Positions 55,548-64,000 of a stretch of DNA of 64,000 bases are shown one piece after another. The notes beneath the pieces are model-generated. The model saw only the letters and a program-made list of their open reading frames with translations, searched no databases and had not been told where the DNA came from. The first letter of the stretch is position 1, and the number at the start of each line of letters is the position of its first letter. The stretch is from contig NZ_JBBODE010000002.1 of NCBI RefSeq assembly GCF_038002765.1, positions 682,001 through 746,000 of the forward strand, written 5' to 3'. The position numbers and the translations under genes were made by a program. The DNA comes from Peribacillus sp. FSL H8-0477. GTDB taxonomy: Bacteria; Bacillota; Bacilli; Bacillales; DSM-1321.

Positions 55548-56546
55548 ATGGGGTATATGGGCAATCAATTAAGGAAGATAGGACCAGGGTTATTGGTTTG
55601 CATGATAATTGGAACAGGATCTTTATTTGCGGGAAAGTGGTTTCCTAACCTCGGTGCTGGGACCATTGCGATCTTATCTGGGATCATTCTTGGAAATTTA
55701 GGAGTAAGCAGACATTCCCGGCTAGACGCAGGAACCAAATTTTCTGAATCCACGTTATTATATACAGCGATTATTCTACTAGGTGCTACAGTCAGCTTCC
55801 AGGCAATTGCTGCAATTGGATGGAACGGAGCCTTGTTTATCCTGTTAATCATGATGAGTACAGTAACGGCTGCTCTATGGATGGGGAAAAGGATGGGGTT
55901 ACCAGAAGATTTTCGGATGTTAATGGCTGGTGGAAATGCAGTATGTGGTTCTTCAGCCATTGCGGCGGTCGCACCGGCTATAGGCGCAGATGATAAACAA
56001 AAAGGGTTAGCCATAACGATGGTGAACCTCACTGGAACCATTTTAATGTTAGTCCTTCCATGGCTTGTAGGACTTCTTTATAGCGATAGGATAATACCTT
56101 CATCAGCCTTAATTGGAGGCGTACTCCAATCCGTTGGTCAAGTGGTCGCCAGTGGAAGTATGGTAAGTGAGGAGGTAAAGGATCAGGCGGCTATATTTAA
56201 GATCGTTCGAATCCTGCTCTTAGCAGGCGTTATTTCCTTATTAGTCTCTTTACGCGGGAAGAAACAACCCTCAGCGCAGAAAACTAAATGGTACACTATT
56301 CCTTGGTATATTAAAGGTTTTTTTATTCTATGTACGATAAATACATGTTTAGCCTTGCCGGAGTTGCTAGAAGTGAGTATGAAGAAAACAGGGAACTTCT
56401 TAGAAATTACCGCCCTAGCAGGAATTGGACTGAGAGTGAAATTTGCTGATTTAATTGCGCAGGGAGCAAAAGCGGGTTTATATACGGTGCTGCTAGCCAG
56501 CTGTCAATTGGCTGCGGCAGTTATTCTTATCCTGCTGCTGTTTTAA
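55548..56546 (+). CDS. YeiH/UPF0324-family membrane protein
   Basis: 332 residues, about ten membrane segments; conserved ALWMGKRMGLPEDF, AGGNAVCGSSAIAAVAPAI and GGVLQSVGQVVASG match UPF0324. Members include putative sulfate/sulfite-type exporters; no proven substrate. Start is ambiguous between 55548 and 55557 since both follow only a weak GGGATGGGG-type site. Confidence 0.82.
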   Translation: MGYMGNQLRKIGPGLLVCMIIGTGSLFAGKWFPNLGAGTIAILSGIILGNLGVSRHSRLDAGTKFSESTLLYTAIILLGATVSFQAIAAIGWNGALFILLIMMSTVTAALWMGKRMGLPEDFRMLMAGGNAVCGSSAIAAVAPAIGADDKQKGLAITMVNLTGTILMLVLPWLVGLLYSDRIIPSSALIGGVLQSVGQVVASGSMVSEEVKDQAAIFKIVRILLLAGVISLLVSLRGKKQPSAQKTKWYTIPWYIKGFFILCTINTCLALPELLEVSMKKTGNFLEITALAGIGLRVKFADLIAQGAKAGLYTVLLASCQLAAAVILILLLF

Positions 56547-56557
56547 TGTTTAGCAGT

Positions 56558-56608
56558 TTCATAACCAAACACCCCTGCTCGATGTGAGCAGGGGTGTTTG
56601 GTTATGAA
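56558..56608. terminator. Bidirectional terminator between yeiH-like and CNNM gene 1
   Basis: 23-bp stem (TTCATAACCAAACACCCCTG with its complement) and loop GATGT. The CNNM stop codon at 56602 lies inside the right arm. Confidence 0.9.
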
Positions 56609-57951
56609 ACAATTTCCGTTTGTTGAATGGGGAATTGTTTGATTTCTGAAACTGGCTGAACATGCTTGTATATCTCAATGTAACGGATATGATGTTCTTC
56701 CATGTCTTTAATTTTAAAACTAAAAGGTCCTTGTGTTAAGATATCCCCTTGTTTAGCCTCGTAATTTGCAGTCAGCATCCAACCGCCAATGGTATCAATA
56801 TCTTCAGACATAATCTCAAGTCCCAATAAATCATTTACTTCGGTGATTAGTAGTTTCGCATCAACGATATAATGGTCATCCTTAAGTTTTCGCACTTCTG
56901 GTATCTCATCCAAGTCGAATTCGTCACGTATGTCTCCAACAATCTCTTCTAAGATATCTTCAACTGTAACCATGCCAGAGGTTCCACCGTATTCATCCAT
57001 CAAGATGGCGATATGAATACGTTCTTTTTGCATTTTTAAAAGCAAGTTATGAATAGGGATACTATCAATAACACGAATAATTGGTCTGATGTATGGTTCG
57101 ATGGTTTTTGTTGACTGACTATTATTTGTAATCATTTCTGTGAAAAATTCTTTCACATTAACCATTCCAATCACATGATCCTTGTCGCCGTCAATAACAG
57201 GATATCTAGTGAATTTTTCCTCAGTCATAATGGTAAAGAAATCTTCAATTGTATCATCTTTGGAAAAAGTGACAATCTCAGTCCTAGGAACCATAATTTC
57301 TTTAGCAATTCGGTCATCAAATTCAAAAATCTTATTTACATATTTAAACTCAGATTGGTTGATTTCACCACTTTTATAGCTGTCAGATAGAATAATTCGC
57401 AGCTCTTCTTCACTGTGGGCAATTTCATTTTCTGAAACAGGCTGTAAACCAAAAGTACGAATAAGAAGCCTTGCTGAGCCATTTAATACCCAAGTAAAGG
57501 GATACATAATCTTATTAAAAAAGATCAGCGGTCTGGATACAAGCAGCGTGATTTCTTCAGCTTTTTGGATGGCCAGCGTTTTTGGTGCCAATTCTCCCAC
57601 AACAACATGAAGAAAGGTGATAAAGATAAAGGCGACTGCAAAAGAAAGAATATGGGAAACATTATCGGGAATATTTATACCGGTTAGAAGAGGTCCAATG
57701 ATTTTTTCCACTGTAGACTCGCCAATCCAACCAAGAGCTAGTGCAGTAATGGTAATGCCTAGCTGACATGCTGATAAATATTCATCCAAATTGGAGACAA
57801 TTCGCTTTGCTTTAAGAGAATTCCGTTTCCCTTCTTCAATTAACTGGTCAATTCTTGAACTTCTCACCTTAACGATTGCAAACTCTGATGCTACAAAAAA
57901 TGCCGTCAAAGCAATTAAAATGGCTACAAAAACCAAGTTTATTATGTCCAA
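56602..57951 (-). CDS. CNNM/CorC-family (HlyC-like) membrane protein 1
   Basis: 449 residues: DUF21 membrane domain (about 1-190; LTAFFVASEFAIVKVRSSR and LTALALGWIGE), a CBS pair (about 205-335; MVPRTEIVTF, ILMDEYGGTSGMVTVEDILEEIVG) and a CorC_HlyC domain (about 345-430). B. subtilis homologues YhdP/YhdT act in Mg2+ export or homeostasis. TTG start with AAGGAAG five bases upstream. A second AGGAGG occurs 41 bases upstream. Paralogue at 60253-61587. Confidence 0.9.
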   Translation of the reverse strand: MDIINLVFVAILIALTAFFVASEFAIVKVRSSRIDQLIEEGKRNSLKAKRIVSNLDEYLSACQLGITITALALGWIGESTVEKIIGPLLTGINIPDNVSHILSFAVAFIFITFLHVVVGELAPKTLAIQKAEEITLLVSRPLIFFNKIMYPFTWVLNGSARLLIRTFGLQPVSENEIAHSEEELRIILSDSYKSGEINQSEFKYVNKIFEFDDRIAKEIMVPRTEIVTFSKDDTIEDFFTIMTEEKFTRYPVIDGDKDHVIGMVNVKEFFTEMITNNSQSTKTIEPYIRPIIRVIDSIPIHNLLLKMQKERIHIAILMDEYGGTSGMVTVEDILEEIVGDIRDEFDLDEIPEVRKLKDDHYIVDAKLLITEVNDLLGLEIMSEDIDTIGGWMLTANYEAKQGDILTQGPFSFKIKDMEEHHIRYIEIYKHVQPVSEIKQFPIQQTEIVS

Positions 57952-58378
57952 ATAGTCTTCCTTAATTCGCCATTAAAGGCAAATAAGGAGCCCACCTCCT
58001 AAGATATTAAAAAATAGTAAAAGTGTATCAGGGTAAGTCCGACGGGAAATTGCAAAACTAGTTTGCCTATACACAGTGCAAGCTTGTTCTAACAATTATT
58101 CGTTAGCATCATCCCATCAATCACCTCTGCTTCTATTTAAATAACTTAATTATAGAAAAACTTATTAAAACCGTCAAATGACTTAAAGCACCGTAAAGAG
58201 GTAGTATTTCATCTATATGGTGGTTACGCCTTCAATATTAACGGTTTTTAGTGGTTTTTACCATTAATACGTCTTATTAAATAGAATATTCAGAATATAT
58301 TTATTTGCTAATCATGTACGACTAAAATAGGACAACCATCATATATTTAAAATGATAAGAGGGGAAGGTGGATAGGCA
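57952..58378. other. Divergent region between CNNM gene 1 and yitT-like gene
   Basis: 427 AT-rich bases. TTAGGAGGTGG on the minus strand (57992-58002) is not followed by a usable start codon, and a similar TTAGGAGGTG lies 95 bases before the paralogue. No convincing RNA structure or gene. Confidence 0.35.
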
Positions 58379-58951
58379 ATGCATCTATTAGAAAAGGCCG
58401 GGGCGATTCTGGTAGGAAGTTTACTCCTTGGAATTGGCGTTAATTTCTTTCTTAGTCCTTACCATTTACTCGACGGCGGTATGATTGGTATCGGCCTATT
58501 GATCCATTACTATTTTGACTTCCCAACTGGACTGAGTATGATACTAATGAGTATTCCTCTATATATATATGCGTGGTATTATCAGAGGAAATTATTCATT
58601 CAGAGTCTTCATGGGTTATTGATCTCTTCCTTGTGTGTCGATTGGCTTTCGGGTTTTCCATTCAGTTGGGACATACCTGTTTACATGAACGCCATTTTAG
58701 GCGGAACGTTTATCGGCTTGGGTATTGGATTAATGCTCCGGTATGAGACAACTACAGGAGGGACGGACTTACTAGCAAAGATCATTTCAAATAAACTATC
58801 GATAAATCCTGGTCTGATTATCTTTGGCATAGATGTATGCATCATATTATCTGGAATTGGTATTGTAGGTATGACTACATTTTTGTATTCTGGTTTGACC
58901 ATTCTGTTTGTTGCCATACTAACATCTATAACGGTTAAGAAGACAGTTTAG
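58379..58951 (+). CDS. Short YitT-type (DUF161) membrane protein
   Basis: 190 residues with five to six membrane segments; NFFLSPYHLLDGGMIGIGLL and GLMLRYETTTGGTDLLAKI match the YitT membrane domain. Usual YitT proteins are about 280 residues and end in a cytoplasmic DUF2179 domain, which is missing. Normal stop codon and no trailing remnant homology obvious. GGGGAAGGTGG precedes the ATG. Function unknown. Confidence 0.85.
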   Translation: MHLLEKAGAILVGSLLLGIGVNFFLSPYHLLDGGMIGIGLLIHYYFDFPTGLSMILMSIPLYIYAWYYQRKLFIQSLHGLLISSLCVDWLSGFPFSWDIPVYMNAILGGTFIGLGIGLMLRYETTTGGTDLLAKIISNKLSINPGLIIFGIDVCIILSGIGIVGMTTFLYSGLTILFVAILTSITVKKTV

Positions 58952-59276
58952 TTGATTATGTTTTAGGAAAAGGTGACTAGTGCAGAAAAAGGAAGGAGAA
59001 GGGATTCTATTTCTATTTGTACAGTCATCTTTTTGATGGTTACACAGGCAATCTATTACGAAGGTTGGATCTTAGTGAAGACTTAATGAGTTTTACAGGC
59101 TTTTTCACGATTCTAAATGATAAATTAGTGGTTCTTCATAATCAAATGACTAGTTGATGAGAATTTCATATCTAATAAAATGTCAAGTAATAGGCTGTGA
59201 AATGAGAAAAAGAGGTTTTACTTGACTTTATTAAGGGAAAGTAAAAAACAACAAGTAATCCGAAGGGGTGACGAAG
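58952..59276. other. Gap with a possible decayed gene tail
   Basis: The plus frame to 59157 reads GFYFYLYSHLFDGYTGNLLR, then LDLSEDLMSFTGFF and ILNDKLVVLHNQMTS with a stop. It looks like the end of a real protein, but no start codon or ribosome-binding site fits. GAAGGGG at 59262-59268 belongs to the next gene. Confidence 0.35.
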
Positions 59277-59462
59277 TTGGGTAATGAAATAATTAATAAA
59301 TTTAAGAACATGGGAATACAAGTTGAAAAGACAAAATCACGCCATGAAATATTCTCTACTGTTTTTCGTGATGATCCGGAAGTCCTGCTGTCTCAAACTT
59401 CATTCTTTTCCCAACAATTAGCCTGTATAAAACCAGATAAACGAAAAATCAGCGAATTATAA
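59277..59462 (+). CDS. 61-residue hypothetical protein
   Basis: TTG start with AAGGGG eight bases upstream (an earlier GTG at 59268 overlaps this site). Soluble, basic-amphipathic, opens MGNEIINKFKNMGIQVEKTK. No family recognised. Followed by the second dedA gene. Confidence 0.5.
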   Translation: MGNEIINKFKNMGIQVEKTKSRHEIFSTVFRDDPEVLLSQTSFFSQQLACIKPDKRKISEL

Positions 59463-59581
59463 GTCATGAGCGTGCGCTAATCAGGGTATGCTTTTTTTAT
59501 TTGTTTAAACTAGTTAAAGCCTGTACTAGAATGCCAATTATCCTCATAGAATAAAATAAATAACCAGGTAAGGGGACATAT

Positions 59582-60217
59582 ATGTCAGACATCATAATGA
59601 AATGCTTGGCTTTTTTTTCTGATATGGGGTATTTCGGAATTATGTTCGGATTAATGATTGAAATTATTCCTAGTGAACTGGTTTTAGGATATGGCGGCTA
59701 TTTAATCAGTCAAGGGAAAATGGGGTTTGGAGGGGCCGTTTTAGCGGGAACGATTGGAGGGACCCTGGCACAACTATTTCTATATTGGGCTGGTTTTTAT
59801 GGAGGACGTCCATTTTTGCTGAAGTATGGAAAATATATCTTAATCAATGAACATCAAATGGACGCAGCAGAGCGTTGGTTCAAAAAGTACGGAGCAGGGG
59901 TAGTGTTTATTGCGAGATTCATTCCCATTGTGAGGCATGCTATCTCTATACCAGCTGGGATTGCAAAGATGTCGCTAATACGGTTCAGTGTTTATACGGT
60001 ATTAGCCATCGTTCCGTGGACGGTTCTTTTTTTATGGCTCGGTAAAACACTAGGAGATCAGTGGCATTTAGTAAAAGAAGCATCAGCACCCTATATAGGC
60101 GGACTCTCTATATTAATCATATTAGCGGCAGTGTATTTTTGGTGGAACCGAACTACTCATGAGCCAATCGTCGTTGTCACAAGAAAAGAATTTTTTAGAA
60201 ACAAACAGAATAAATGA
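59582..60217 (+). CDS. DedA-family membrane protein (2)
   Basis: 211 residues. DedA signatures: FGLMIEIIPSELVLGYGGYL, FYGGRPFLLKYGKYILI and VVFIARFIPIVRHAISIPAG. Same family as 39154-39753 (about 30-40% alike by eye). Probable carrier-lipid flippase. Adjacent to CNNM gene 2 with a shared terminator; AAGGGG precedes the ATG. Confidence 0.92.
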   Translation: MSDIIMKCLAFFSDMGYFGIMFGLMIEIIPSELVLGYGGYLISQGKMGFGGAVLAGTIGGTLAQLFLYWAGFYGGRPFLLKYGKYILINEHQMDAAERWFKKYGAGVVFIARFIPIVRHAISIPAGIAKMSLIRFSVYTVLAIVPWTVLFLWLGKTLGDQWHLVKEASAPYIGGLSILIILAAVYFWWNRTTHEPIVVVTRKEFFRNKQNK

Positions 60218-60219
60218 TA

Positions 60220-60253
60220 AAAAAAGCTTGCAGGTTCTCTGCAAGCTTTTTTT
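60220..60253. terminator. Bidirectional terminator between dedA (2) and CNNM gene 2
   Basis: AAAAAAGCTTGCAG / CTGCAAGCTTTTTT, loop GTTCT. Confidence 0.9.
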
Positions 60254-61587
60254 CAATTCTCTAAGTTAAGTTCATTCTCTAATTGAAGCCGTTCAAGATT
60301 TTTTGTTACTTCAATGCACTTTATTGAGTGATCTTCCATTTCTAAGACCTTGAAACAGAAGCCGTCCTTTTCAATAATATCATTCTCATGTACATCATAG
60401 TTTTCTGTTAGAATCCATCCGCCGATTGTATCAACGTCTTCTTCGTTAAGATGAATACCAAGAAGATCATTAACCTCTTTTACGAGAACCTTGGCATCAA
60501 ACATATAATGTCCGTCTTTAATCTTCCTAATAGAAGCTACTTCGTCTATATCAAATTCATCGCGAATTTCACCAACGATTTCTTCAAGGATATCATCAAC
60601 CGTTACTAATCCTGAAGTGCCGCCGTATTCGTCCATTAATACGGCCATATGAATACGTTCTTTTTGCATTTTTACAAGTAAATCATGAATAGGGATATTC
60701 TCCATTACACGAATAACAGGGCGAGTGTAGGCTTTTAAACTCGTTGAAGGGCTTTTTCTTTTCTTAACAAAATCAGAAAAAACTTCCTTAATGTTAATCA
60801 TCCCAATAATATGGTCTTTGTCTCCATCTACAATCGGATATCGAGTGAATTTTTCTTCCTTCACAATGTCAATAAACTCTTGGATGGTACCATCATTATA
60901 AAGTGTAATGATTTCAGTACGCGGAACCATAATTTCTTTGGCAATTCGGTCATCAAATTCAAAAATATTATTCACATATTTGTATTCAGCTTGATTAATT
61001 TCCCCGCTCTTATAGCTTTCAGAGAGTATCATTCTAAGCTCCTCTTCGGAATGTGCAATCTCTCCTTCCGAAGCAGGTTTTAATCCAAATAACCCTGTGA
61101 CAAAGCGTGCTGAGTGATTTAGTAACCAAATAAATGGAAATGCAATCTTATGAAACATAATTAATGGCTTAGATATTAGCAAACTGACTTGCTCTGCTCT
61201 TTGGATCGCGATTGTTTTCGGAGCTAGCTCACCCACAACTACATTTAAAAAAGTAATAACAGAAAAGGCAATTAAAAATGTTATGATTCCTGAGATATCT
61301 GCTGAAATATGAAGTTTCTCAAAGACTGGTGCCAAAATACTGTTCATTGTGGGTTCACCAATCCACCCAAGACCTAGTGCAGTAATTGTAATTCCTAGCT
61401 GGGTAGCAGATAAGTATTCGTCAAGATTCCCTGTTACTTTGCGGGCAGCTTCTGCTTTTGGATGTCCTTCTTCAATAAGCTGATCAATCTTTGAACCACG
61501 CACTCGAATTATTGAAAATTCGGATGCTACAAAAAAAGCAGTTAAAGCAATTAAAATGAAAACTAAGATTAAATTAAATATGTCCAA
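60253..61587 (-). CDS. CNNM/CorC-family membrane protein 2
   Basis: 444 residues, closely related to the protein at 56602-57951 across all domains (DUF21, CBS pair with VPRTEII and MDEYGGTSGLV, CorC_HlyC), a recent paralogue. Predicted start TTG 61587 has no good ribosome-binding site; the frame is open 96 further bases upstream to a TGA just past AGGAGG, without ATG/GTG/TTG near it. The exact start is uncertain. Likely Mg2+ or other divalent metal homeostasis. Confidence 0.88.
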   Translation of the reverse strand: MDIFNLILVFILIALTAFFVASEFSIIRVRGSKIDQLIEEGHPKAEAARKVTGNLDEYLSATQLGITITALGLGWIGEPTMNSILAPVFEKLHISADISGIITFLIAFSVITFLNVVVGELAPKTIAIQRAEQVSLLISKPLIMFHKIAFPFIWLLNHSARFVTGLFGLKPASEGEIAHSEEELRMILSESYKSGEINQAEYKYVNNIFEFDDRIAKEIMVPRTEIITLYNDGTIQEFIDIVKEEKFTRYPIVDGDKDHIIGMINIKEVFSDFVKKRKSPSTSLKAYTRPVIRVMENIPIHDLLVKMQKERIHMAVLMDEYGGTSGLVTVDDILEEIVGEIRDEFDIDEVASIRKIKDGHYMFDAKVLVKEVNDLLGIHLNEEDVDTIGGWILTENYDVHENDIIEKDGFCFKVLEMEDHSIKCIEVTKNLERLQLENELNLEN

Positions 61588-61968
61588 CCATGTTGGGGCG
61601 GATTCAACAGTATACAGAACTTGAATCGTTTGAATGGTATGTTCAAGTTCTATAAATGCAAACTGAAGGAATCGTCCCGGTCACCTCCTAATACTGATTA
61701 TTAGCTGTAGCTTTTGATTAAATTTTCTTGATTAGTATATACATAAATAATGGTAGACATGTTAGTACAGAGTTTACCTATCTAATTAATCTGTCCATGC
61801 CCATACGCTCAATGAATCACCCTCTATCCTTTAAGTATAAAGAACAATAGGTCATTCAGTCAAAATTTTCGAGCAGGCTTAGTCTCCCCATATTCTTAAA
61901 GATGATTAGAAATATATAAATACCCATTTAGATCTATTATGTAAACTCTGAAATTAAAAAATTGTCCT
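61588..61968. other. Leader of CNNM gene 2 and end of the kinase gene
   Basis: 381 bases. Contains AGGAGGTG at 61682-61689 on the minus strand without a start codon at the usual distance, and a hairpin with arms GAACTTGAA / TTCAAGTTC at about 61618-61654. No gene assigned. Confidence 0.35.
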
Positions 61969-63093
61969 CTATACCGGATTCGATACGTAAGGTACCTCAA
62001 TAATAAATGTGGTGAGTTGGTCGGAAGAATCACAGGTTAGCGTACCCCCATGTTTTTCGATGATTTCCTTACAGACAAATAAACCTAGTCCAGTGCCCCT
62101 TTTTTTCGTTGTAAAGAAGGGCTCAAATAGGTGAGGAAAGATACTGTCGTCAATTTTCGGACCATTATTTGAAATAGTTAGTTTAAGCATATTTGATTTA
62201 CTTTTCTCGGTATTGATCGTAATGGTTGGATTGGAAACAGATGACAAGATATCTAAAGCATTTAAAATAATATTTAACAATACTTGACGAAACTCTTCCC
62301 TCGAACCTTTTAGGAAAAAGTTAGCTGTAAATGAGGAGGTAATGGATGTATTTGCTCCTAGAATACTCGGATACAAGAATTCAATAACCTCCTTGGTTAA
62401 TTGCTCAATGGAGAATAATTCAATTGTTAAATCGTATGTATCCCTCTTAGAAATATTGAGAAACTGAGTTATTCGTAAATTCAGCTGAGTTAACTCCTTG
62501 GCGATTATATCTAAATATTTTATTTTTGGCTTTTCATCTTGTAATAGCTGAATAAACCCCATTATAGATGTAAGCGGATTTCGAAATTCATGGACAAAAG
62601 ATGATGTCATCTGCCCAAGCAGGGTTAATCTATCTTTATGGGTAGAACTAATAAAGTAATAGTGGTTTTCATTCATTTTTGATTTGAGTTCTGAGTAATG
62701 CTCAACAGTATGGTAAATGAATTGGTCAAAACAATCATTAATGATCAACAGGAATTCATGACTTTCAGCAGCTGTTGGATTTAATGGCAGTAATCGATTA
62801 AATAGAATAGTTCTTCCTAATGAAACACTTTTTATAAATTCTGCAATATTGACTTCTGCCTGCAGTCTATCAGAAGCTACAATGTGTGCGTAATTTTTAA
62901 TTTTGGAATCGATTATTTCTGGTTTTTTTTCAGTTAAAGCTTGGATTATTAGGTCGAAAAGCTGCATTCCATTTGTGTGATTACCATCTTTAAATGGGTC
63001 CTTTACTTTATAAGTAATGGTTTTAGACCATTCAGCTGCGATGGAGGACTTTTCGGAAATAAGGACTTCAATAGCGTCTTCAAAGTAATTCAT
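61969..63093 (-). CDS. Soluble sensor histidine kinase
   Basis: 374 residues from ATG 63093 (GGAGG five bases upstream; the earlier in-frame ATG 63105 contains the site). No membrane helix. An N-terminal helical sensor (about 1-145, RsbR-N/HisK_N-like) precedes HisKA with His168 (QMTSSFVHEFRNPLTSIMGF) and HATPase (NIILNALDIL, FFTTKKRGTGLGLFVCKEI). No response regulator adjoins; related Bacillus kinases feed the sporulation phosphorelay, which is possible here. Confidence 0.88.
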   Translation of the reverse strand: MNYFEDAIEVLISEKSSIAAEWSKTITYKVKDPFKDGNHTNGMQLFDLIIQALTEKKPEIIDSKIKNYAHIVASDRLQAEVNIAEFIKSVSLGRTILFNRLLPLNPTAAESHEFLLIINDCFDQFIYHTVEHYSELKSKMNENHYYFISSTHKDRLTLLGQMTSSFVHEFRNPLTSIMGFIQLLQDEKPKIKYLDIIAKELTQLNLRITQFLNISKRDTYDLTIELFSIEQLTKEVIEFLYPSILGANTSITSSFTANFFLKGSREEFRQVLLNIILNALDILSSVSNPTITINTEKSKSNMLKLTISNNGPKIDDSIFPHLFEPFFTTKKRGTGLGLFVCKEIIEKHGGTLTCDSSDQLTTFIIEVPYVSNPV

Positions 63094-63220
63094 CATACCC
63101 TCCATAACTTTAAAAATGATTCGTTTAATTAAATTCGATAAATGGAGATAAAAGTCCTTTTTTAGATATTTCTTACTAATGATTTTCCAATTCTGATAGG
63201 TTTCAAAGCAAGCCAGCTAG

Positions 63221-64000
63221 TTACTTAGTAAATGGTTCGACGTGAATAATTGCTTGCTTAATATTATGCTGTTTGCTCAAATTTTCTTCAACTTTCTCGG
63301 TGATGTGATGACCTTCGAGGATACTTAAGGTTGAATCAACATGAATCGTAGATTCGACGAGAATTTGATTTCCGTGCATGCGTGCTTTAATTTCGCTCAT
63401 TTCTTTTACCCCAGGTGTTTTACTAATGGTTTCTCCGATTGTTTGAAGAAGTTGTTCATCAAACCCATCAGTCAGCGAATAGGATGAATCCCGAAAAATA
63501 CTCCAGGCGGTTTTACAAATAATGATTCCAACGAGTAAGGCAGCGACGGAATCAAGCCAGTTAATTCCAATTTGTGTGCCGAGGATTCCAACCAATGCAC
63601 CTAGACTTACTAATGCATCAGATTTATTATCCTGAGCAACAGCGTTAATAGAAGCACTGTTAATCTTCTTACTTATATTTAAATTATAACGGTATATTCC
63701 GTACATGAAAATGGCCGAAAACAAAGCAGTATATGAAGTCAATATACTGGGTGTTTCATGGTGACCTGAAAAAAAGGTTTGTATACCGGTAACGATTACT
63801 TGAACCCCGACGGAAGCCATTATAAATGCTGATACTAAAGATGCGATGGTTTCTGCACGCCTATGTCCATAAGCGTGGTCCTCGTCAGGCGGGCGTTTTG
63901 AAATCTTTAACCCGATTAGGACAGCTAATGAGGCAAGTATATCAGTTGTATTATTCAAGCCATCTGCCCATAAACCCTGAGAATGACCGAAATAGCCGAT
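63221..64000 (-). CDS. Cation diffusion facilitator transporter, 5'-truncated by window edge
   Basis: The frame runs off the right edge; at least 258 codons are present. CDF features: GLWADGLNNTTDILASL, the metal-site HAYGHRRAE, NAVAQDNKSDALVSLGAL (second metal-site helix) and a C-terminal cytoplasmic domain with IHVDSTLSILEGHHI. Exports Zn2+, Co2+, Fe2+ or Mn2+ in exchange for protons. Metal specificity cannot be read. Confidence 0.93.
   Translation of the reverse strand: MGYFGHSQGLWADGLNNTTDILASLAVLIGLKISKRPPDEDHAYGHRRAETIASLVSAFIMASVGVQVIVTGIQTFFSGHHETPSILTSYTALFSAIFMYGIYRYNLNISKKINSASINAVAQDNKSDALVSLGALVGILGTQIGINWLDSVAALLVGIIICKTAWSIFRDSSYSLTDGFDEQLLQTIGETISKTPGVKEMSEIKARMHGNQILVESTIHVDSTLSILEGHHITEKVEENLSKQHNIKQAIIHVEPFTK

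Noticed and set aside
57952..58378. M-box (Mg2+ riboswitch) upstream of CNNM gene 1
   Set aside because: TTAGGAGGTGGGCTCC recalls the 5' part of M-box RNAs, but only about 40 bases remain before the start codon and the 3' core is missing. A GCCTATACACAGTGC stretch resembling the 3' part lies on the other strand.
1..64000. tRNA or rRNA genes, replication origin, prophage
   Set aside because: I looked for tRNA-like cloverleaf ends, rRNA-like conserved blocks, integrases and structural phage genes and saw none.

Overview
The window is chromosomal DNA from a low-GC, endospore-forming Firmicute of the family Bacillaceae. The evidence is SpoVR, a YjcZ-type glycine-rich sporulation peptide, strong AGGAGG ribosome-binding sites with frequent TTG/GTG starts, and a gene order that follows the Bacillus subtilis yhc-yhd region (yhcT-yhcU-yhcX-pgcA-yhdB-yhdC-spoVR, then two CNNM paralogues like yhdP/yhdT). 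I cannot name the species from the sequence alone.

Layout. 1-5.6 kb: the 3' part of a proline-biosynthesis reductase, an FAD-linked 2-hydroxyacid dehydrogenase, an Eis-type acetyltransferase, alanine dehydrogenase, an EcsC-domain protein and the likely alanine-responsive regulator AdeR (5.6-6.9 kb). 6.9-7.4 kb: a 444-bp non-autonomous element derived from an IS1182-type transposon. 7.4-9.1 kb: a Pit phosphate transporter and its DUF47 partner. 9.4-21 kb: LemA/TPM pair, aldo-keto reductase, GlsB-type membrane protein, the yhcT/yhcU pair, a BdbC-thioredoxin pair, yhcX, pgcA, yhdB, yhdC and spoVR.

21-30.3 kb is an accessory island. It is bracketed by a 643-bp near-perfect direct repeat of the spoVR 3' end and holds small lipoproteins, membrane proteins, a stand-alone McrA-type head domain, a secreted protein paired with a 30-residue membrane peptide, several broken genes, and internal 215-bp direct repeats. 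No integrase is visible. Beyond it (31-37.5 kb) lie a DUF2441 protein, an Excalibur protein, an arsR-arsB operon preceded by a 5 x 21-bp tandem repeat, and a PTS-nanE-rpiR operon for an N-acetylated amino sugar.

37.7-45.2 kb: a cytochrome-b/molybdopterin fusion protein, a DedA protein, a YjcZ peptide, a WGR/DUF4240 protein, a GNAT enzyme, a two-component system and an Spx paralogue lacking the first redox cysteine. 45.26-45.78 kb: a second copy of the IS1182-derived element. 46-50.2 kb: a class I ribonucleotide reductase operon ending in a flavodoxin and preceded by a cobalamin riboswitch with its own terminator, implying that this reductase is switched off when vitamin B12 is available. 50.5-64 kb: Mn-dependent pyrophosphatase, SulP transporter, chemoreceptor, YeiH-type protein, two CNNM-type metal transporters around a short YitT protein and a second DedA, a sensor kinase, and the 3' part of a cation diffusion facilitator.

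The most unusual signal is the pair of IS1182-derived elements. Each sits between two copies of an intrinsic-terminator hairpin (27 bp at one site, 33 bp at the other, with different sequences). This means the target duplication is the whole terminator. Both carry a GC-rich leader whose helix shows a compensatory base-pair change between the copies.
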